DNA of 64,000 bases from positions 18,749,501-18,813,500 of the forward strand of contig NC_079377.1 in NCBI RefSeq assembly GCF_021018895.1, read 5' to 3'. The notes under the pieces were generated by a model. That model saw only the letters and a list, made by a program, of their open reading frames with translations, was not told the DNA's origin and did no database searches. Both the position numbers and the translations under genes were made by a program. Below are positions 49,776 to 63,964 of the stretch, in pieces. This DNA is from Seriola aureovittata (lineage: Eukaryota > Chordata > Actinopteri > Carangiformes > Carangidae). How positions within the stretch are numbered: the stretch's first letter is position 1; the number at the start of each line of letters is the position of its first letter.

Positions 49776-50934
49776 TTCATACACTAATTATGATAAAAAT
49801 ACACTTGATACCTTTTGTTGAATTCTTTCAAAGTCTTCAGTATGCATATCACATGAGTCTGGATGGACGTAGATGTAAACAGCGACTTGCCTGGTTGGGG
49901 CAGGCATAAAACCGCAAGGCAGTGATTGTAGTTCAAGAAAGCAGGTGTGTTTTTTATGTAGCATGTCAAAAAAAATGACAAAAAAGTTGCACTGAAACAA
50001 AAATCAAACCAATTTTAGTAAAGAGTGTTCCCCCTTGACTCCACCATCTTACTCTGTCAGAGAGTGAGAGACGGTCAGTAAGACAGTCATAAACAGAAAC
50101 AAATGCTGCTCTGTTGACTAAGACAGAAAGGCCATCCAACATCATACCCCGTCACCCAGTGATTATGTGTGAGGGTGCTGTTCAAGACCCAGCTCTTGGC
50201 TGTGTGTGGATGATAATGACAGAGATGGCCGAGGGGCTCTGGTCACTGATCACAGAACAGTGATTCCCTCTATGCTGCTGCTTCAGTCAGCACTGATACA
50301 ATACTACAGAGCTGCACTGTTTGCTGCATCAGCGCAAAAATAATAATCTGTGCCATGTTGAAGAGTGTAAAATGGACCACAGTGGTGCAATAATCTGTAC
50401 TGTGAGATCAGTGTTTGAAATATTGCTGGTGACAATCACTTAGCAACTGTAATGGATGATTAAATATAAAATAGAATTGAAAACTACAATCAGATGAACT
50501 CATGGGGGCAGACATACAATCAAAATTGCCTCAGTGAAAGTTATGTTTACATAACAGAAAAGAACATGTAGAGGCTTGATTCCATTTTTCTCTACTAGAA
50601 TGATACCTAAACTTGGTTGTGTTTGCATTCCTACTGCACACCACAGTTTCTAACTTTGAGACTCAGCAAGATGCAGAGCAGAGAGAGCATCAACATAAAT
50701 CCCTTAAAATATTTTCAGCTCTCTCGTGTTCATCAGACTAGTGTCTGAGGTTATTGTGGTTAACATCTGGGAAATACAACATCAGGTAATATCCTGATGG
50801 AGACAATCTTTTTATTTTCATGGCGTGTTCATCGATTGATATTCTTTTAGAATGTTTGTCTCTGGCATGGCCACAGTTTTGTTATTACAGTGACAAAAAT
50901 TGGTCACGTCTGGCTGTAAATACTGTCAATACAA

Positions 50935-51090
50935 AGGCTGGATCACCAACTGGGCAAAACAGGCAACTCCCCCAGAGGCCCTAGCTCCACAGCAGCCCCC
51001 AAAACCCTGGGTTTACTGTGTTAATTTTTTGTTTTGTTTTGTTTTTGGTAATTTGGTTATCTGCAAATTTGTTAGGGAATTTACCCTACT
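50935..51090 (+). repeat. dispersed repeat, copy 2 of 2
   Basis: It matches 2811-2920 through GGCTGGAT-AC-AACTGGGCAAA and the following C-rich and TGGGTTT stretches. The coding appearance (W-I-T-N-W-A-K) is not supported by any splice or start context. Confidence 0.55.
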
Positions 51091-54000
51091 AAATTACAAA
51101 TCACCTAAGGTGGTCTCTTCATTATTAGCTGATGTTGTGGTCCTGTCTTGCAGAGCGGAGCTGTGTTAAGACCTTAATTGTTTTGGATATTGATATTCAT
51201 TCAAAAGAACATTGTGCTCACTAACTAATTGACACAGAACCCCTAATAGGTAAATCTGGCCATAATCAGTGCCAAACCAGTTTATATGATTGGCACATCC
51301 ATATATGGCACCATCATATATGCTTTATATGTTGTGTGCATATTTTAATTCTGTGACTCTAAGTATTTAAGATACACAAATTTCTGTATTTTTGCATAGT
51401 TGTCATCACATAATATATATTTCTATGAATGAGCTCTTGGTTTAAAGCCCTATTTAGCCTTGAGTTTCCCTTGTGGTAAAATAGATGTGTTGAGTCATCT
51501 CGCCTTACAAATCTGCTAACCCTCAGAGATTTTCATTTGCTTTGGCCTTAGCAGACAGTTTAATAATTGCATGCCTGAGCAGGTGTTAAAAGGTTTTTTT
51601 TTCACCATGATGAGAAGAAAATTCAAGTAGAAACACTGATGTTTCAAGCAACAAAATAGTAATATTAACAGCACACCAGGAACCAGCTAAATATTAGAGG
51701 CATTTCAGGTTGTAGTCTGCAACCTGTCTTTGGAAATATATTTTTAGAGAGTTAAAAGCCAAAACTATAGACCAGCTTTTATCAGCATTTTGTGACCAGC
51801 GGCTGCGCCTCTCCCAAGACTGGCTAATTAATAACTTAGCTATTATGTAACGCTGTAAATTACCCTTGTAATCCTGTGTAATACAGCTGTAACCACACTC
51901 TGTGTTATTACTGTTGTAACCCAACAGGTGGCACTCAACACCACAGCTTCCAGGAGGAGCAGAGCAAAAACAGTCTCTGAAAGTCACACATTTATTAGTC
52001 AAGCTGATATTTCTGCCAATGGACTAAAAGCTCAGCATGTTATGTAAAGAGGAGGGGGCGAGACTGATGAGGTGTTATTAAAATTAGAAGCTATTGCTCA
52101 ATGAGTGTGTCAATTTATTTTTAGGGATGAAAAAATGTTTTGTTTTGACATTGCACAGTTACCACAGTTCAGTGGATATAACTCATATTTTCCAAAAGAG
52201 AGCTCCTTTTAAGGAGAGACTGCTGAATCCACTCCCCTGTTGTTTATTCATTTAATTTCATGGCAGCTGCGCCTGCTTTCAAGCCTCGTCAGAAACAACA
52301 CGAGTGGATTGTTTCCCCAAATATAAACTTTCTTTAAGCAGAGCAGGTCATGGGGGGAAGCAGGTGGCTAAATGGTCACACAGCTCTGCCCTTGATTCTC
52401 TCCCCTCATTTCAAAAATACTGTTTTGACTTAGGGCTCGGCAGAGTCACACATGTCAGGCATTTGCATGGGAGAAATTGGACTTAAATGGGTAACACATG
52501 ACTCATTCTGTCTCAGCCCCGACAGCTGCAACAGGCCAAGCAGTTATTGGACAAATATGATTCGCCTCAGAACAGAGCGAGTCTTCAAAGCTTTCCCAGT
52601 GTGGAATCTTTGACGTAAGCCGAAAAATAAAGCGATATTGAAGGGGATTTAGTGTGAAACATATTGAGTTACATTCAAAACATATCATGAGTATTAATTT
52701 TCCTTTCACTCGGTGGATTTTTTCGGACCTTATTCTGACAACTGTTATGAATTCTGCATTAGCAATCAAAACAAAAGACCATTATGCAGCACAGCGCTGG
52801 TTGCTACTTGCTGCTCGGCTCATATTCCCTGTACAGTAAACAGCCCACAGATGTTTTACATTGATATTAACAACCTTAATTTGTCCTGTGCAGAAAAAGG
52901 CCAAGCATAGCGTGGGGATTAAGTTCTCAGCCATGTATCACACACAGCACAGACAGCAATCTCATTTAGCTTGAGTGAAGTTTACAGTGAGTGGGTTTTG
53001 CATAGGTCATTAGTTGTCTCAAAATACCCCCCTGTCACCATAGCAACTTCAAGTGACTGCTAAATTGCCTTATAAAATGAGATAAATTATTAATGCTGCG
53101 AGTTTTTTTTTCTTTAATATGTGTGCACAGGCTCTGGGCTCTGAATAAAATACTGTATTTTGTCTCCTGCACTGCTGTAATGGAACAATTCAGCAGTTGT
53201 CAGTAATATTTCATAATTTATCTTTCGTCTCCATTCTTAAATAGGTTGGGTGCTTTGTCCTGATTTGCAGATATATCAAAGGGATTACACAGATTACAAC
53301 TGAAACTGTTATTCAAATAGAATATCTTATGACAAATCTTGAAAATTGCTTGTTTAAATGACTGCATTGTAATTGCCTATACACAGTTATTTGACGTATA
53401 CATAATACATGCAGTACTCTCAGCCCAGATGGGAGGTTGACACGCACCAGTGAATAATCTGATTATAGATGTCTGCTGACATTTATGCCTATTTTATAAC
53501 AATCCAGTGTTTGACAGAAAAGGCAGTGGTGATGCATTACACAGATGGTAAATGCTGAGGTCACTGTCCTCAGTGACTTCATAGCCAATGATAGTTTGAC
53601 CACTGGGTGTAATAAAGTGAGTGATGTTTGAAACGCACCGAGCAAATCATAAATGCTTAGATCAGGTTCTGTATTAATGTTTTCCTCAGATGTGGAGGTG
53701 ACACCGACTTCTTTTTTATTTTTTTAAGTTTTTAGTGGTGCTCGCTTCACTGCCTGCACTGAAAACATCCATAACTCGCAGGCAGCTGTAACTCAATCTA
53801 ACAAAATGCCTTTTCAATCACTCTCATCTTTTATAGTTATACCCATCAGACATTTACATAAATACATTATTCATGGTTCTAATCCCGGTTTCAGATGGGG
53901 AGATATAAAATGCGACTGTGCATTTGTGTGTACGTGTATGTATGTGTGTGTGCGTCCTGATGCAGATGGAATGAAGCAGCCTATTTTGTTTGTGGTTTGC

Positions 54001-57000
54001 ACATTTCTGATTCAGCTGAGCACTTTCCATCAATGAGGCAAATTTACATTTGCTGCGGCAGTAATAACCCAAAACCCATAGTGATGTTAACACTTATATA
54101 CACTCGAATTCACGTTGCCCTGCCGCATGATTACATTTGTGTGGCGCTTAATAAAATGACTCACTTGACATTATCAAACAATTCAGCTGTAATAGTGGCC
54201 CATGAATGTGAAATTGTGTTTTGCAGGCAATTAGTTCATTGTCATGGCAGTTATTCAGTCTGAGCCAACCAGTGTTTGCCTTATGAATTACTAGGCTTAA
54301 CACACATATAATATATGATATTAAGTATGATCAATAGCCACAGCAATGAATGGATACAATGGATGGTTTGTTTGAAATGAGGCACCTCAATGTTGAATAA
54401 TGTAATTGAAAAAGTGGATTGTGGAAACTGTATATTATGCATAAAACATGATGAGGTATGGTAGCTCAGATAAACGAGTGTGATATTAGATAAGAAGAAA
54501 AAGAGAGAAATGTTTTTTTTTTATTATTTCAAGAGGCTTTCTATTCTGCTGTGAACAGTAATAATCCACACAGTTCACTGCATGCGGTAGCGCCTTTGAT
54601 GTTCTGAAGATATCACTGCATCACAGATATTTATGAGCTAAGTCAGTTAATATTCAGCCTACAGTACAGTGGCTGACACCTGCTAATACACACAGAAATC
54701 ATCTCAAATAGCCTCCAGACGAACATGTTGAACTTAAGTCCTGATTAAAAGTGATCCTTTCCATAAACTAATTGGATTTCTTGTGCCTGTGCTGTCCACT
54801 GTAGGTGGACTCGTATGTGATTGAATAGAGAGAAATGTAACACCGTGTTATAATGAGTCTAAGAGGCTAAAATTAGCCCGGCGACATCACTCAGATCTCC
54901 TCTTACCTTTCCTAAAGTCATGCTGCAGACGAGAGGCATTGTCATGTGATTACAGCAGCACAAAGACGCAGGTGTAAAGTTACTATTGAAACGTGTTCCT
55001 GTGGACAAATTTACTTGATGGATTTTTAATGTCCCAGGGCTTTCCATTGATGATAGATGGATATCCACTGGGTAATGCAATTGCGCATGTGGAATGAGTA
55101 CGAGATAGAGTGTGTTGCCTTAATTTCTCTGAAGCTTTCTTGCTTTAGTCATGTAGATTTCCACGATGCCTGACAGTTTGATTAGAAATGTGGATCCTCA
55201 CGTCACCTTGAGGGCTTTCACTGTATGTAGAAATGATGTTTGGCCATGTTCATATAAGTATACATCCCCTTTCTGCCCAATGCTGCTGAAGAAGTCTGAT
55301 TTGCGCTCTAGGGGTATTTCCAAAACTTTATTAGATAATTAATGTAGTAGGCTAAAATGTGAAGTTTTTAGGTGTTTTCTTTTTACCCTTTAATGATTTT
55401 CTCTTCTTTGGTAGAGCATGTTTTACACAGTTCACATCGTAACTACGTATATCTACTGAAGTAGGCTACTGTACTTATGTACAATTTTTAGATTCTTGAA
55501 CTATCATTGAAATAGTACATTTATATTTTAGATACTTGTACTTACGTCTGCTGTCTACTCTTACTCCATAACATTTATCTGAAGCCAAGGTTACAGTTTC
55601 AAATATCTTCATGTCAAAAAATAAAATAAAAAATTCAGTTTGTAATAATCTAAAGCTATAAAACAGACATTTTCGCAATGGTGCTCATAATTTAAAAAAA
55701 AAAAAGTTTCTTTTGTTGATACTTATACAATATAATACTTACTTACTCCCACGCTTTCTGTGGGACCATCAAAGTTTTGATTTGAATTTATCTCTGCAGC
55801 TGTCTATCCGTGGATTTCCTACCTGCAGCTCTGTGGCAACTTAAATGGTTAATTATATTTTAAAGATTATTCTAATTAGAATTCATATTCATCATTCAGA
55901 CATGTCAACATATGGTCACAATTATGTAGGAATATGCTATTTTAATGGCTTTTGTATTGCTTTGCTGTGGTTCAAACTGTAACCCCAGCTCTCCATTTTG
56001 AGGTGGCTTTCCAACCACATTTGTGGCTCCCTGCTGAGGCTGCCTCATTATGTGGAATGTGGAACACCTGTGCTGAGAGAAACTAACGCTTTACCACTTA
56101 TCCAGCCATTGTGTGTTTCTGCTATAGGCAACAAATAAGCAAGTGTCCGCCAGTTTTTCTTTTATTTCCCATAACAAGGCCCTTTTTGTGCCTACCTTTG
56201 TGAAAGATTTTCCAGCCGTCTTTGCTCACTCATGCAGACGGTCAACACACATTAGCAGCAGTAAGAGCAGTTTGGTGTCACAGCTTTTTGAAAATGAAAC
56301 AAAGAATATTCATATAGTGAGTGGTTTTCTTTCACTCAGCCGCTGAGCAAACTGCGCCGAAAACGTGGAAAATACTGCTTAAGAACGTAAACTGAGCCCG
56401 AATTGGAAAAACCTGAAAGATTCATAGCCCACATGCGGCTGGACTCACAGGGGGTTACTTTCAGATTTACTAAAGGGGATTTGAGCTGCCACACTTTAGC
56501 ATGGATATGGTGTGTAACACGTTTAATTCTTACCGCTGTGCCTGAAATTGATGTTCAGCTGTTCAATATGGCTTACAGCACATTTCTCAAGCTACTTATT
56601 TGTCTATACACTAATGCAGAAAATCTCTGGGACCCTTATTCTTTTCATTCATGTTCATTCATGAGGTGAAACCATGTGTCTTATTAATAAATCCTTATTA
56701 AATATATCTCATCATAAAGATGTGACATATAGAGAAGCAGGTGAGATTGTACATTTAGATTCTAATATTCAACGTGTCTTATGCATCATGTGCTATCACT
56801 CAGTTTTAAGAAAATATCCCTCGCTCTCTTTCAACACATGCTTTTTCATTTGCTTTCAGTAAAGATTTCTCAGTGTGATGCTCCATTCGCACCAATTCAC
56901 ATCAATATCTGCATCACAATGTTGCAGTCGCTGCTGGGCTCTGGCTGTTGACAAGCAAACACTTGCAATTGCCAGATAAGAGCTCGAGTGGTGCCATTGA

Positions 57001-57596
57001 TTAACCAAGGACTTCATTATAGTGGCTGCCATTAACAATGCAACCCCATTGATTCAGCCACTGAAATGGCTGTGAGAGAAATCAGGAAAGATAACACTAA
57101 GAGCTGCGGTTTATATTGGATTCACTGCAGGAATCCCAACGCTGCTGCAGCCGCATGTAAGACAATGAGCCTCTGTGTAATCCACCTTTTACTCCAAACA
57201 GATGCTCCAAACTGGTAGTTAAAATATCTGACTGTCACAGAACATTGCCTCAGCTATTTTAGTATTAATACACTGTGTTCTGCTGCTTCTTTGAATGGAG
57301 GACAGTGGGGAGAAACACAGATGACACATGTATTCATATGTTGTTGCCAAATATTCAATGTTATATTAAATTATTTGCTAAGTCCCATTGATATAATAGG
57401 TGGAAATCATTATCCATGAGCCATGATGGCACTGATTCTTCATTATCAGTCTCAGTTTATCTTTAGGATAAATACCAGACAGCCAATTCATAAGAGCAGC
57501 AGAACCAGAAAGAAGAAAACGTGTTAGTTTGTTAGACAGGAAAACACAACTGGATGTGAATCAATGCGCCTGTATGCTCTGCCCGTCATTTCTGGA

Positions 57597-57622
57597 AAAA
57601 AAAAAAAAAAAAAAAAAAAAAG
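57597..57622. repeat. poly(A) tract
   Basis: An A run of about 26 bp, 1.2 kb upstream of the arid5b start. Confidence 0.95.
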
Positions 57623-58867
57623 CGCATTGCGTAATACTGTACTTGAAATAGCTGGTGTCAGAAGTAGGCCTATGTCGCTGTTGCATGCTCTGTGATCTGA
57701 GTGGTGGATAAATGCAGGGCAAAGGGGGGATGACAGTGGAGGAACAGCACAGCGCTGTGGACTGAGCGGGTACTTCTCAATACATGAACAACTCCAGGCA
57801 GCAGATAAAATACAGCTGACACATTCAGCCGGCGGAGCCCGAAAGGACAATGAGACCACAGATGTAAATAGATACCGTGAAGTTTTTGTAACTTGGTGTA
57901 AATATAGCGACAATTAATAATTCATAGGTTAATATTTGTCTCCTAATAACTCGACTATGTTGCCTAATGCTCTGGTGTTTATAACGATAAATATTTATCA
58001 ACATAATTATGTAAGAGGCTTTGATTGTGCAAATGTAACCCATGTCAAATATAGGCTATATCCCGCTGTCTTCACAAGGTCAGCGCAGCGTTTTAACGTG
58101 ATTTATGTCTGGATAATGGACCGCCTCGTGAATTCTGTCTCGTGACGCCCCGCTTTCTAACTCGGCCAATTTTGTCTTTTCATGCTCGCCTCAAAAAATA
58201 CATAAAGGCCATTATTTTCAGCATTAAAGCCAACCTGCGCGCCTGAGCCATAACGCATACCAAGTTCCGCTCGAAGCAAAGCCGGCACCTCACGGGTCCC
58301 ACATTGCCTTTTGAGGAATCATTTGATAACCCTATTAACTTTCATGTAACATTGTTTCTTGAAGGCATCCACAGCAAGCGCCTCAGTGTCATTACTGTGA
58401 GAAATGTGCTTTCATACTGAACGTCTTTTACAGAAGTCCTGGAAGACACATAGTCGCAGAAAAGCCCATAAACACGGAATATTAGCACAAATTAAGCTTT
58501 TGAAGGCAGTGAAATTTTCGAAAATGGTATTTTATCCTTTTATATAAAACTATTTCCCACTGGTGATTGAAAAGTCTTGATATTTTTATAGTTATGTGAT
58601 AATATTTTGCCTAAACACCTGATTACGCTGAATATAAATACACTAAAAAATAATTATCATATATTTACTGCATTAAATTAAAAACAGACTTACAAAATGG
58701 TTCCTGTAGGGTATTTAATTCCAAACCATATTTTTCTACGACTCTTTATCGACTATACACGATGTTTTAAACTCTGCAGAAATATGTCCCTTGCAGGACC
58801 TTCGGCAATCCATTCAAGCCAGCAAGTTTGGAGAGCGTGTTGAGTTTAATCAATTCATAACGTCGAG

Positions 58868-58888
58868 ATGGAGCCGAACTCACTGAAG
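58868..58888 (+). CDS. arid5b: arid5b exon 1 coding part
   Basis: Seven codons, M-E-P-N-S-L-K, then AAG/GTAACG. It is too short to find by length but matches the human start (M-E-P-N-S-L-Q). Confidence 0.93.
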
Positions 58889-59463
58889 GTAACGTTTGTT
58901 ATCAGCCGTCGATTTATTTCATTTTCGCATTGCGCTAATCGTCACCGACTGTAAAATGTACTCATGTGTCTAATCCACCAAACTTTGACACACTGCATTT
59001 AGTATGACCACATCTGTGTCATATGTTGAACATCTAAAAATAGTTACATGATAGTGATTGTGTGCAAAAAAACAGAGATATTCTAATGTGATGTTTGCCA
59101 GCCGCGCAGGGATGTTTGAAATGTTTATGTCCACCTAGTTACGATTTGTTTACCAAATGACTCGATAAGCCATTCATTAATTTCTCCGTTTGTGTTTTTC
59201 CTCTACAGTGGGTGGGCTCGTCTTGCGGTTTACATGGACCATATATATTCTATAAAGCCTTTAAATTTAACCGGGACGGCAAACCGAGGATTCTGTCTCT
59301 CGGAGACTTTTTCTTCGTCAGATGTAAACCGGAGGATCCTATTTGCATAGCGGAGCTTCAGTTGCTCTGGGAAGAAAGAACAAGCAAGCAACTTTTATCA
59401 AGCTCCAAACTTTATTTTCTACCCGAGGATACTCCCCAGGGACGGACAGTCACTCATGGAGAG
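58868..59463 (+). CDS. arid5b: ARID5B (MRF2) N-terminal coding exons, partial gene
   Basis: ARID5B is a nuclear AT-rich-interaction-domain protein that partners the demethylase PHF2 and regulates adipose, kidney and limb development. Two exons are visible, 58868-58888 (M-E-P-N-S-L-K) and 59209-59463 (85 codons), joined in phase 0 with GT and AG sites. The 92 residues are nearly identical to the long mammalian isoform: G-L-H-G-P-Y-I-F-Y-K-A-F, I-L-S-L-G-D-F-F-F-V-R-C, P-I-C-I-A-E-L-Q-L-L-W-E-E-R-T and L-Y-F-L-P-E-D-T-P-Q-G-R. This N-terminal part precedes the ARID domain, which lies beyond the window. The donor is GAG/GTAGGA. The start has G at -3 and G at +4. Confidence 0.95.
59209..59463 (+). 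CDS. arid5b: arid5b exon 2
   Basis: It begins W-V-G-S after CTCTACAG and ends H-G-E before GTAGGA. All 255 nt are open and strongly conserved in protein sequence. Confidence 0.96.
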
Positions 59464-62400
59464 GTAGGAATATTCATCGCCTGGTGAATAATTGTGCGTT
59501 ATTGGTGTTTTTCCGTGTTTGTTCTGTGTGTATGTGTGCGTGTGTCTGCGTGTGTGTGCGTGTGTGTGTGTTCTCCCTTGTTCGCGAGCATTTTATTAAA
59601 CAGCATCTTCACTGCATTAAGAGTTTGCAGTGGATGTGTGTGTAGTCTCTGGTGACACAGGCGTCCGTAAACGCACGCATTGCTATTGACGTTGATGTAT
59701 CCGAGCAGTTAAAGGTTTGACCTACAGCGGTATTTTTGTTCTCCAGTTTTACTTGAGCCTATTTGTCTATTGTGGTGTCAACTGCTGAATGTGCACTTGT
59801 CCAGCTGCGCTCAATAAGGCTGCCGCTGCGCTCTATGGGGTTAATTGTGTTATAAAGGGGGAAAATCCGCAAGAATCCAGCGCCGAGGCTCTGTCATTTC
59901 ATTTCTTGGTAAAGCGTGTCAAATACTGACATATGGGCGGAAATTGCGAAACGGTAATGAATGCACGGGATCAAACTGGCTCAGATCGGTCGCTACGATA
60001 GTTATTAGATATTTTGTAATGCCGCCTGATGTTGAAAGAGGCAGAGCGAGTAATAAAGCGTGGCAGAGCAAAGCCAGCGCTGACACGTTTTAACTACTCT
60101 CCACGCTTTGCATAATTTTCCATGTGGACATTTCCATCCTCAACAATGTGAAACGGCTCTGTGTTACATTAAGGCGTTGTTGGCACAGAAAAGCAATAGC
60201 TATGATTGACTGTGGCCATATGTGGCGCTTGTGATCCGGTTACATCGTTGCACTGAATGGCATTACTCTGATTATTGAGTTTTTCTCACCGGCTATAAAA
60301 CAAATGATGTTTTGTTTCCTCTCTGATATTCTTCAGCCAGCGACAACAGCACTTTAATTACTACTCTCTGCTTTTGATCACTCGCGGCTGGATGGAAATT
60401 ATTCTCTGCTGCTGTTATATTGTTTATAGGGAAGGACAAAGCCGTGTTTGTACTTGACTCTTCCGCTGATGGTTTACTTACATTCTTTCCTCTTGAGTAA
60501 TAGAGTGGCTATCACATTTCCCTTTCATGAGAAAGATGGCTATTTATGGCCATTTGCGGCAGAATTCTTCTATGAGCGGGTATCATCTCCTGAAGCGCTC
60601 TCGCTTTAGCCTTTAACACGCTGCAATTATTTAGTAATTACTTTGAGTGCATGCATCGCCGATTCTGAGGCCACACTTGCGCAACGCCATGTCAACTCCG
60701 CCCCTTTCCCAAAGACTTATTTGCATTGCAAAGTGCTTACATTCCAGTCCATTGGGTATATCTACCAGGAGGACTGCACTGCCAATGCAAATAAAAAATT
60801 CTCAAAGAATTTGGGATATAAAGAAAAGCACAGAATCATACAAGAGGAAAAGCATCTGCTGCAGTTTGTGTGTTTGATAACAGAAGAGGAATAAAAGTCA
60901 TTTCCCTGCATGAATTATGTAGCAACTTGCATCACAGCACACAATCCTGCAGACACCAGAGACAGATGCTCTCGCTTTGAAGTTGCACTCTGATTACAGA
61001 ACAGGCCCAGACTATAAAATAATATAATTTGGAGATGATACGTTTAAGTGCAATGTAGGTGCCTGCAGGCTGATCTCAATTAAAAGGCTTGGCAAACCTC
61101 CTGCTCTCAGCAAATCAGACTAGCCTACTTACTGTATATTACACAGTGGAAATTGCCCTGACAACTTCAAGTCAGTTTATGACCTTCACTGAGCCCATTC
61201 AGATTCTCGCTGACTTTGCCCCATAACACTAATCTGCACTGCATGAGTCAGCTAGGAGCGCTTACAGACGCAACCCATAATCCACAAAACAAACAGGAAG
61301 GGTAAACCAGCCTCACAAAAAAGCTGTGATATTAAAACTCTCTGGCTGAGTGATGTATGTGTGAAAAGATTGTTTGTTTTTGAAATGTAAACAGTAGAGA
61401 GGAGTTCATTTTTAGGCACACTGGGAAGTGGAGTTTATAAACCGCACATTAGTCAGTTTTCTTCAGGGCTCATAAATATAGATTAATGGCTCTGGAGTTA
61501 CACTGAACTGTAAATCTGTAATTGACCGTCTGAAAATCAGGAGTTCAAATTACCCTACTGACTCACACAGATAAGGACGTGATAACTTACAGCTCGCAGG
61601 AAGTGTGCTATTTTCAAAAGCGTTTAGTGCTAAACAAGCGCAGACAGCATCATGAGCTAAAGCCACAGCTTGGTATCATTGAGGCCCATGACATTTATTC
61701 TTAGATCATGTTAGATTTACTCTTGAATATTTTCACACAACATAAAACAGAAACAGTTTGTGACATTTGGCACATAAACAGCCGCTGCTGCGTCGCTCCC
61801 TTTCTCTTATGTGATCACGCTTCATATCTTGTAGATAGCTATTATCTGGAGCCTGAAGCCAATATCCTCCAAATACCAAAAGGAACAACTTTTTCAAGAC
61901 TTGAGAACAGGCTTTTATTGAACTAGCTCACCAGAATTGGATTACTGATTCACTTGTGTTCTCAGTGACGAGATATGATGTAATTTCCTGGTTATTTCTC
62001 AGGTATTTGTTTGCTCTCAGACTCTCCTGTGCTGTGTTTTGCTGTGCTGTGCAGTGACAAGAGGAACCAACCCGTGACCTACTGTGCTTGTTTTTCTTCT
62101 GTCACAGGGTTGGAGGTCAATTCCTTTTAAACGCAGCCAGCTTTAAAATCCACTCTGCTTTGGCTGGAAATAAAAATAGTGATTCATTGAATAAACCTCA
62201 CTCTCGGCGCCCGTGTTTGCTGAATAGGTGATAAACAGATCCGGGGAAAATGTATTAATCTATTTATACTGAGTTAATTATTAAGTCCATATGCGGAGGA
62301 AGCTCTATTTTTCATTGTATCTCCGCCTGACAAGCAGTGTTTACCCTCACCAGTTGAGCTCTGCTTGCTCTTTAAACAGGCTTTGTGTCGAGCTGCTCAC

Positions 62401-62857
62401 CCATTATGACAAACCCTCTATTGGGGCCTCTGCTCTATTTGTCTGCCTGCAAACTGCCACCGACTAAACAGTCACATGTGTTTTAAAACTCACTGAGTGA
62501 CACATTATTTCTTCTCACTCCAAATGGCCTGCCTCTCCTGCCGGTACTGCTCACCGCCTGTAATACTTTCTGTTTTTGGACCCCCCATTTCAGGAGAGAG
62601 CTGTTGGAGATAACAGCTCACCGCACACAACACCCACTTATTGTATACTCTGCTTCAGGCGGTTAATTGCTTATGCTTATCTTACACTATATATCCCACT
62701 TTACTGCAAATACAGCAAGGAGCTCTTAATGGGAATTCACAACCTCGGAGAATATTTCTGGATCATGTTATATTAATGTGCTATTATCATCACCTCTGAT
62801 TTCATCTGACCTCTCTTCTCCTCTATTCTGTCCCTCTAGCTGACAAGGCTTGGCGCA

Positions 62858-62858
<1 letters not shown>

Positions 62859-62890
<32 letters not shown>
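62859..62890. repeat. CA microsatellite
   Basis: About 15 CA units in arid5b intron 2. Confidence 0.95.
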
Positions 62891-63963
62891 TGACAGGCTG
62901 GGGACTGCAGCACTAGGCCAGTATTGATTGCTGTGGAAAACACTTTGGCATGCGTCCAGAGCCATTTCTTCAGTACATGGCAGTAGTCCATGCATGTGTT
63001 TCAGTGCTTGGAAAGCCAGCTTGTAGGGAAATTAGATTGTATTCATTTGCTGCTTCTTTGATTTTTCCTAAGGGAAAAACCCTGAATGGGTAATTCAGGC
63101 ATCTGGGATGCTAGTTGTGTTAAGTGTAAGTGGCTTAGATATGCGACCAGCATTTTGATGGATAAGGTCATTCAGCTGAATGACTGTAGTGTAAATGTGA
63201 TATGGCACTTTTTTTTTCTTTTTTTTTTTTTTTTTACAGTGATCTTTTTAAGAACATCCATACTGCTCTCTGGTCTTGGCCAGTCTGTGCATTATACCAA
63301 ATCTCCCCATTCACACAACAATGGCAGGAATTTAGAGGTGGTGGTAGTGGTGGTGTGTGTGTGTGTGGGGGGGGTTAGTGTGTATTTGTGGCGTGCGCGC
63401 ATGTGTGCCTCCTCCTGCCGCAGAACAAGTCATTAACTCTGAACACTGCCCTCCAGTGAATTCCTCACCATTGCTGAAATAGCATGTAAATTATTACCAG
63501 CTTTTTAGGAAAGTGTAATTTAAAACCTTTAAAATGGAATACCCTGGACTTCAAAGGCTATAAAAAAAAAAAACACCCCACTAACATTTCCCATTTCTTT
63601 AGGAGTTGTCATTCCTGTCCTTCAAGATCTTCTGATTCTTTTCACCAAACTGTTTTGTGTCTTCGCAGCCTAAGTAATGATATGTTCCAGCAGCGCCCAG
63701 TTTGTCAACACACAGGAGACTTTTGGTGCTCTTTAGCTGGGTTTTTTTCCACTTTGTCATTGACTAACCACTTGAACAGGCAAACATTTGCCTTGATGCA
63801 TGACTCCAGTGCCCCCAGCTACAGTGGATCGTTATTATAACCTTTGAGAGAATGTAGCCACACATGAGAAGCTCTTGCTTAATACTCCAGTTTATATTAT
63901 TCAGTCTTAACTGTAGTTTCTCAGATGGAGCATTTTGAATCATCATGCATTTACTCTTTTCTT

Positions 63964-63964
63964 T

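Larger units (their letters stand above)
47100..58867. other. gene-free interval between tmem26 and arid5b
   Basis: No coding exon is recognised in 11.8 kb. The left part holds C runs (47299-47310 and about 47373-47394), a 49-bp tandem repeat (47632-47747), a CA array (49024-49117) and a 140-bp tandem repeat (49480-49780). From about 51 kb rightward repeats become rare, which suits a regulatory interval for the developmental gene arid5b. Confidence 0.5.
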
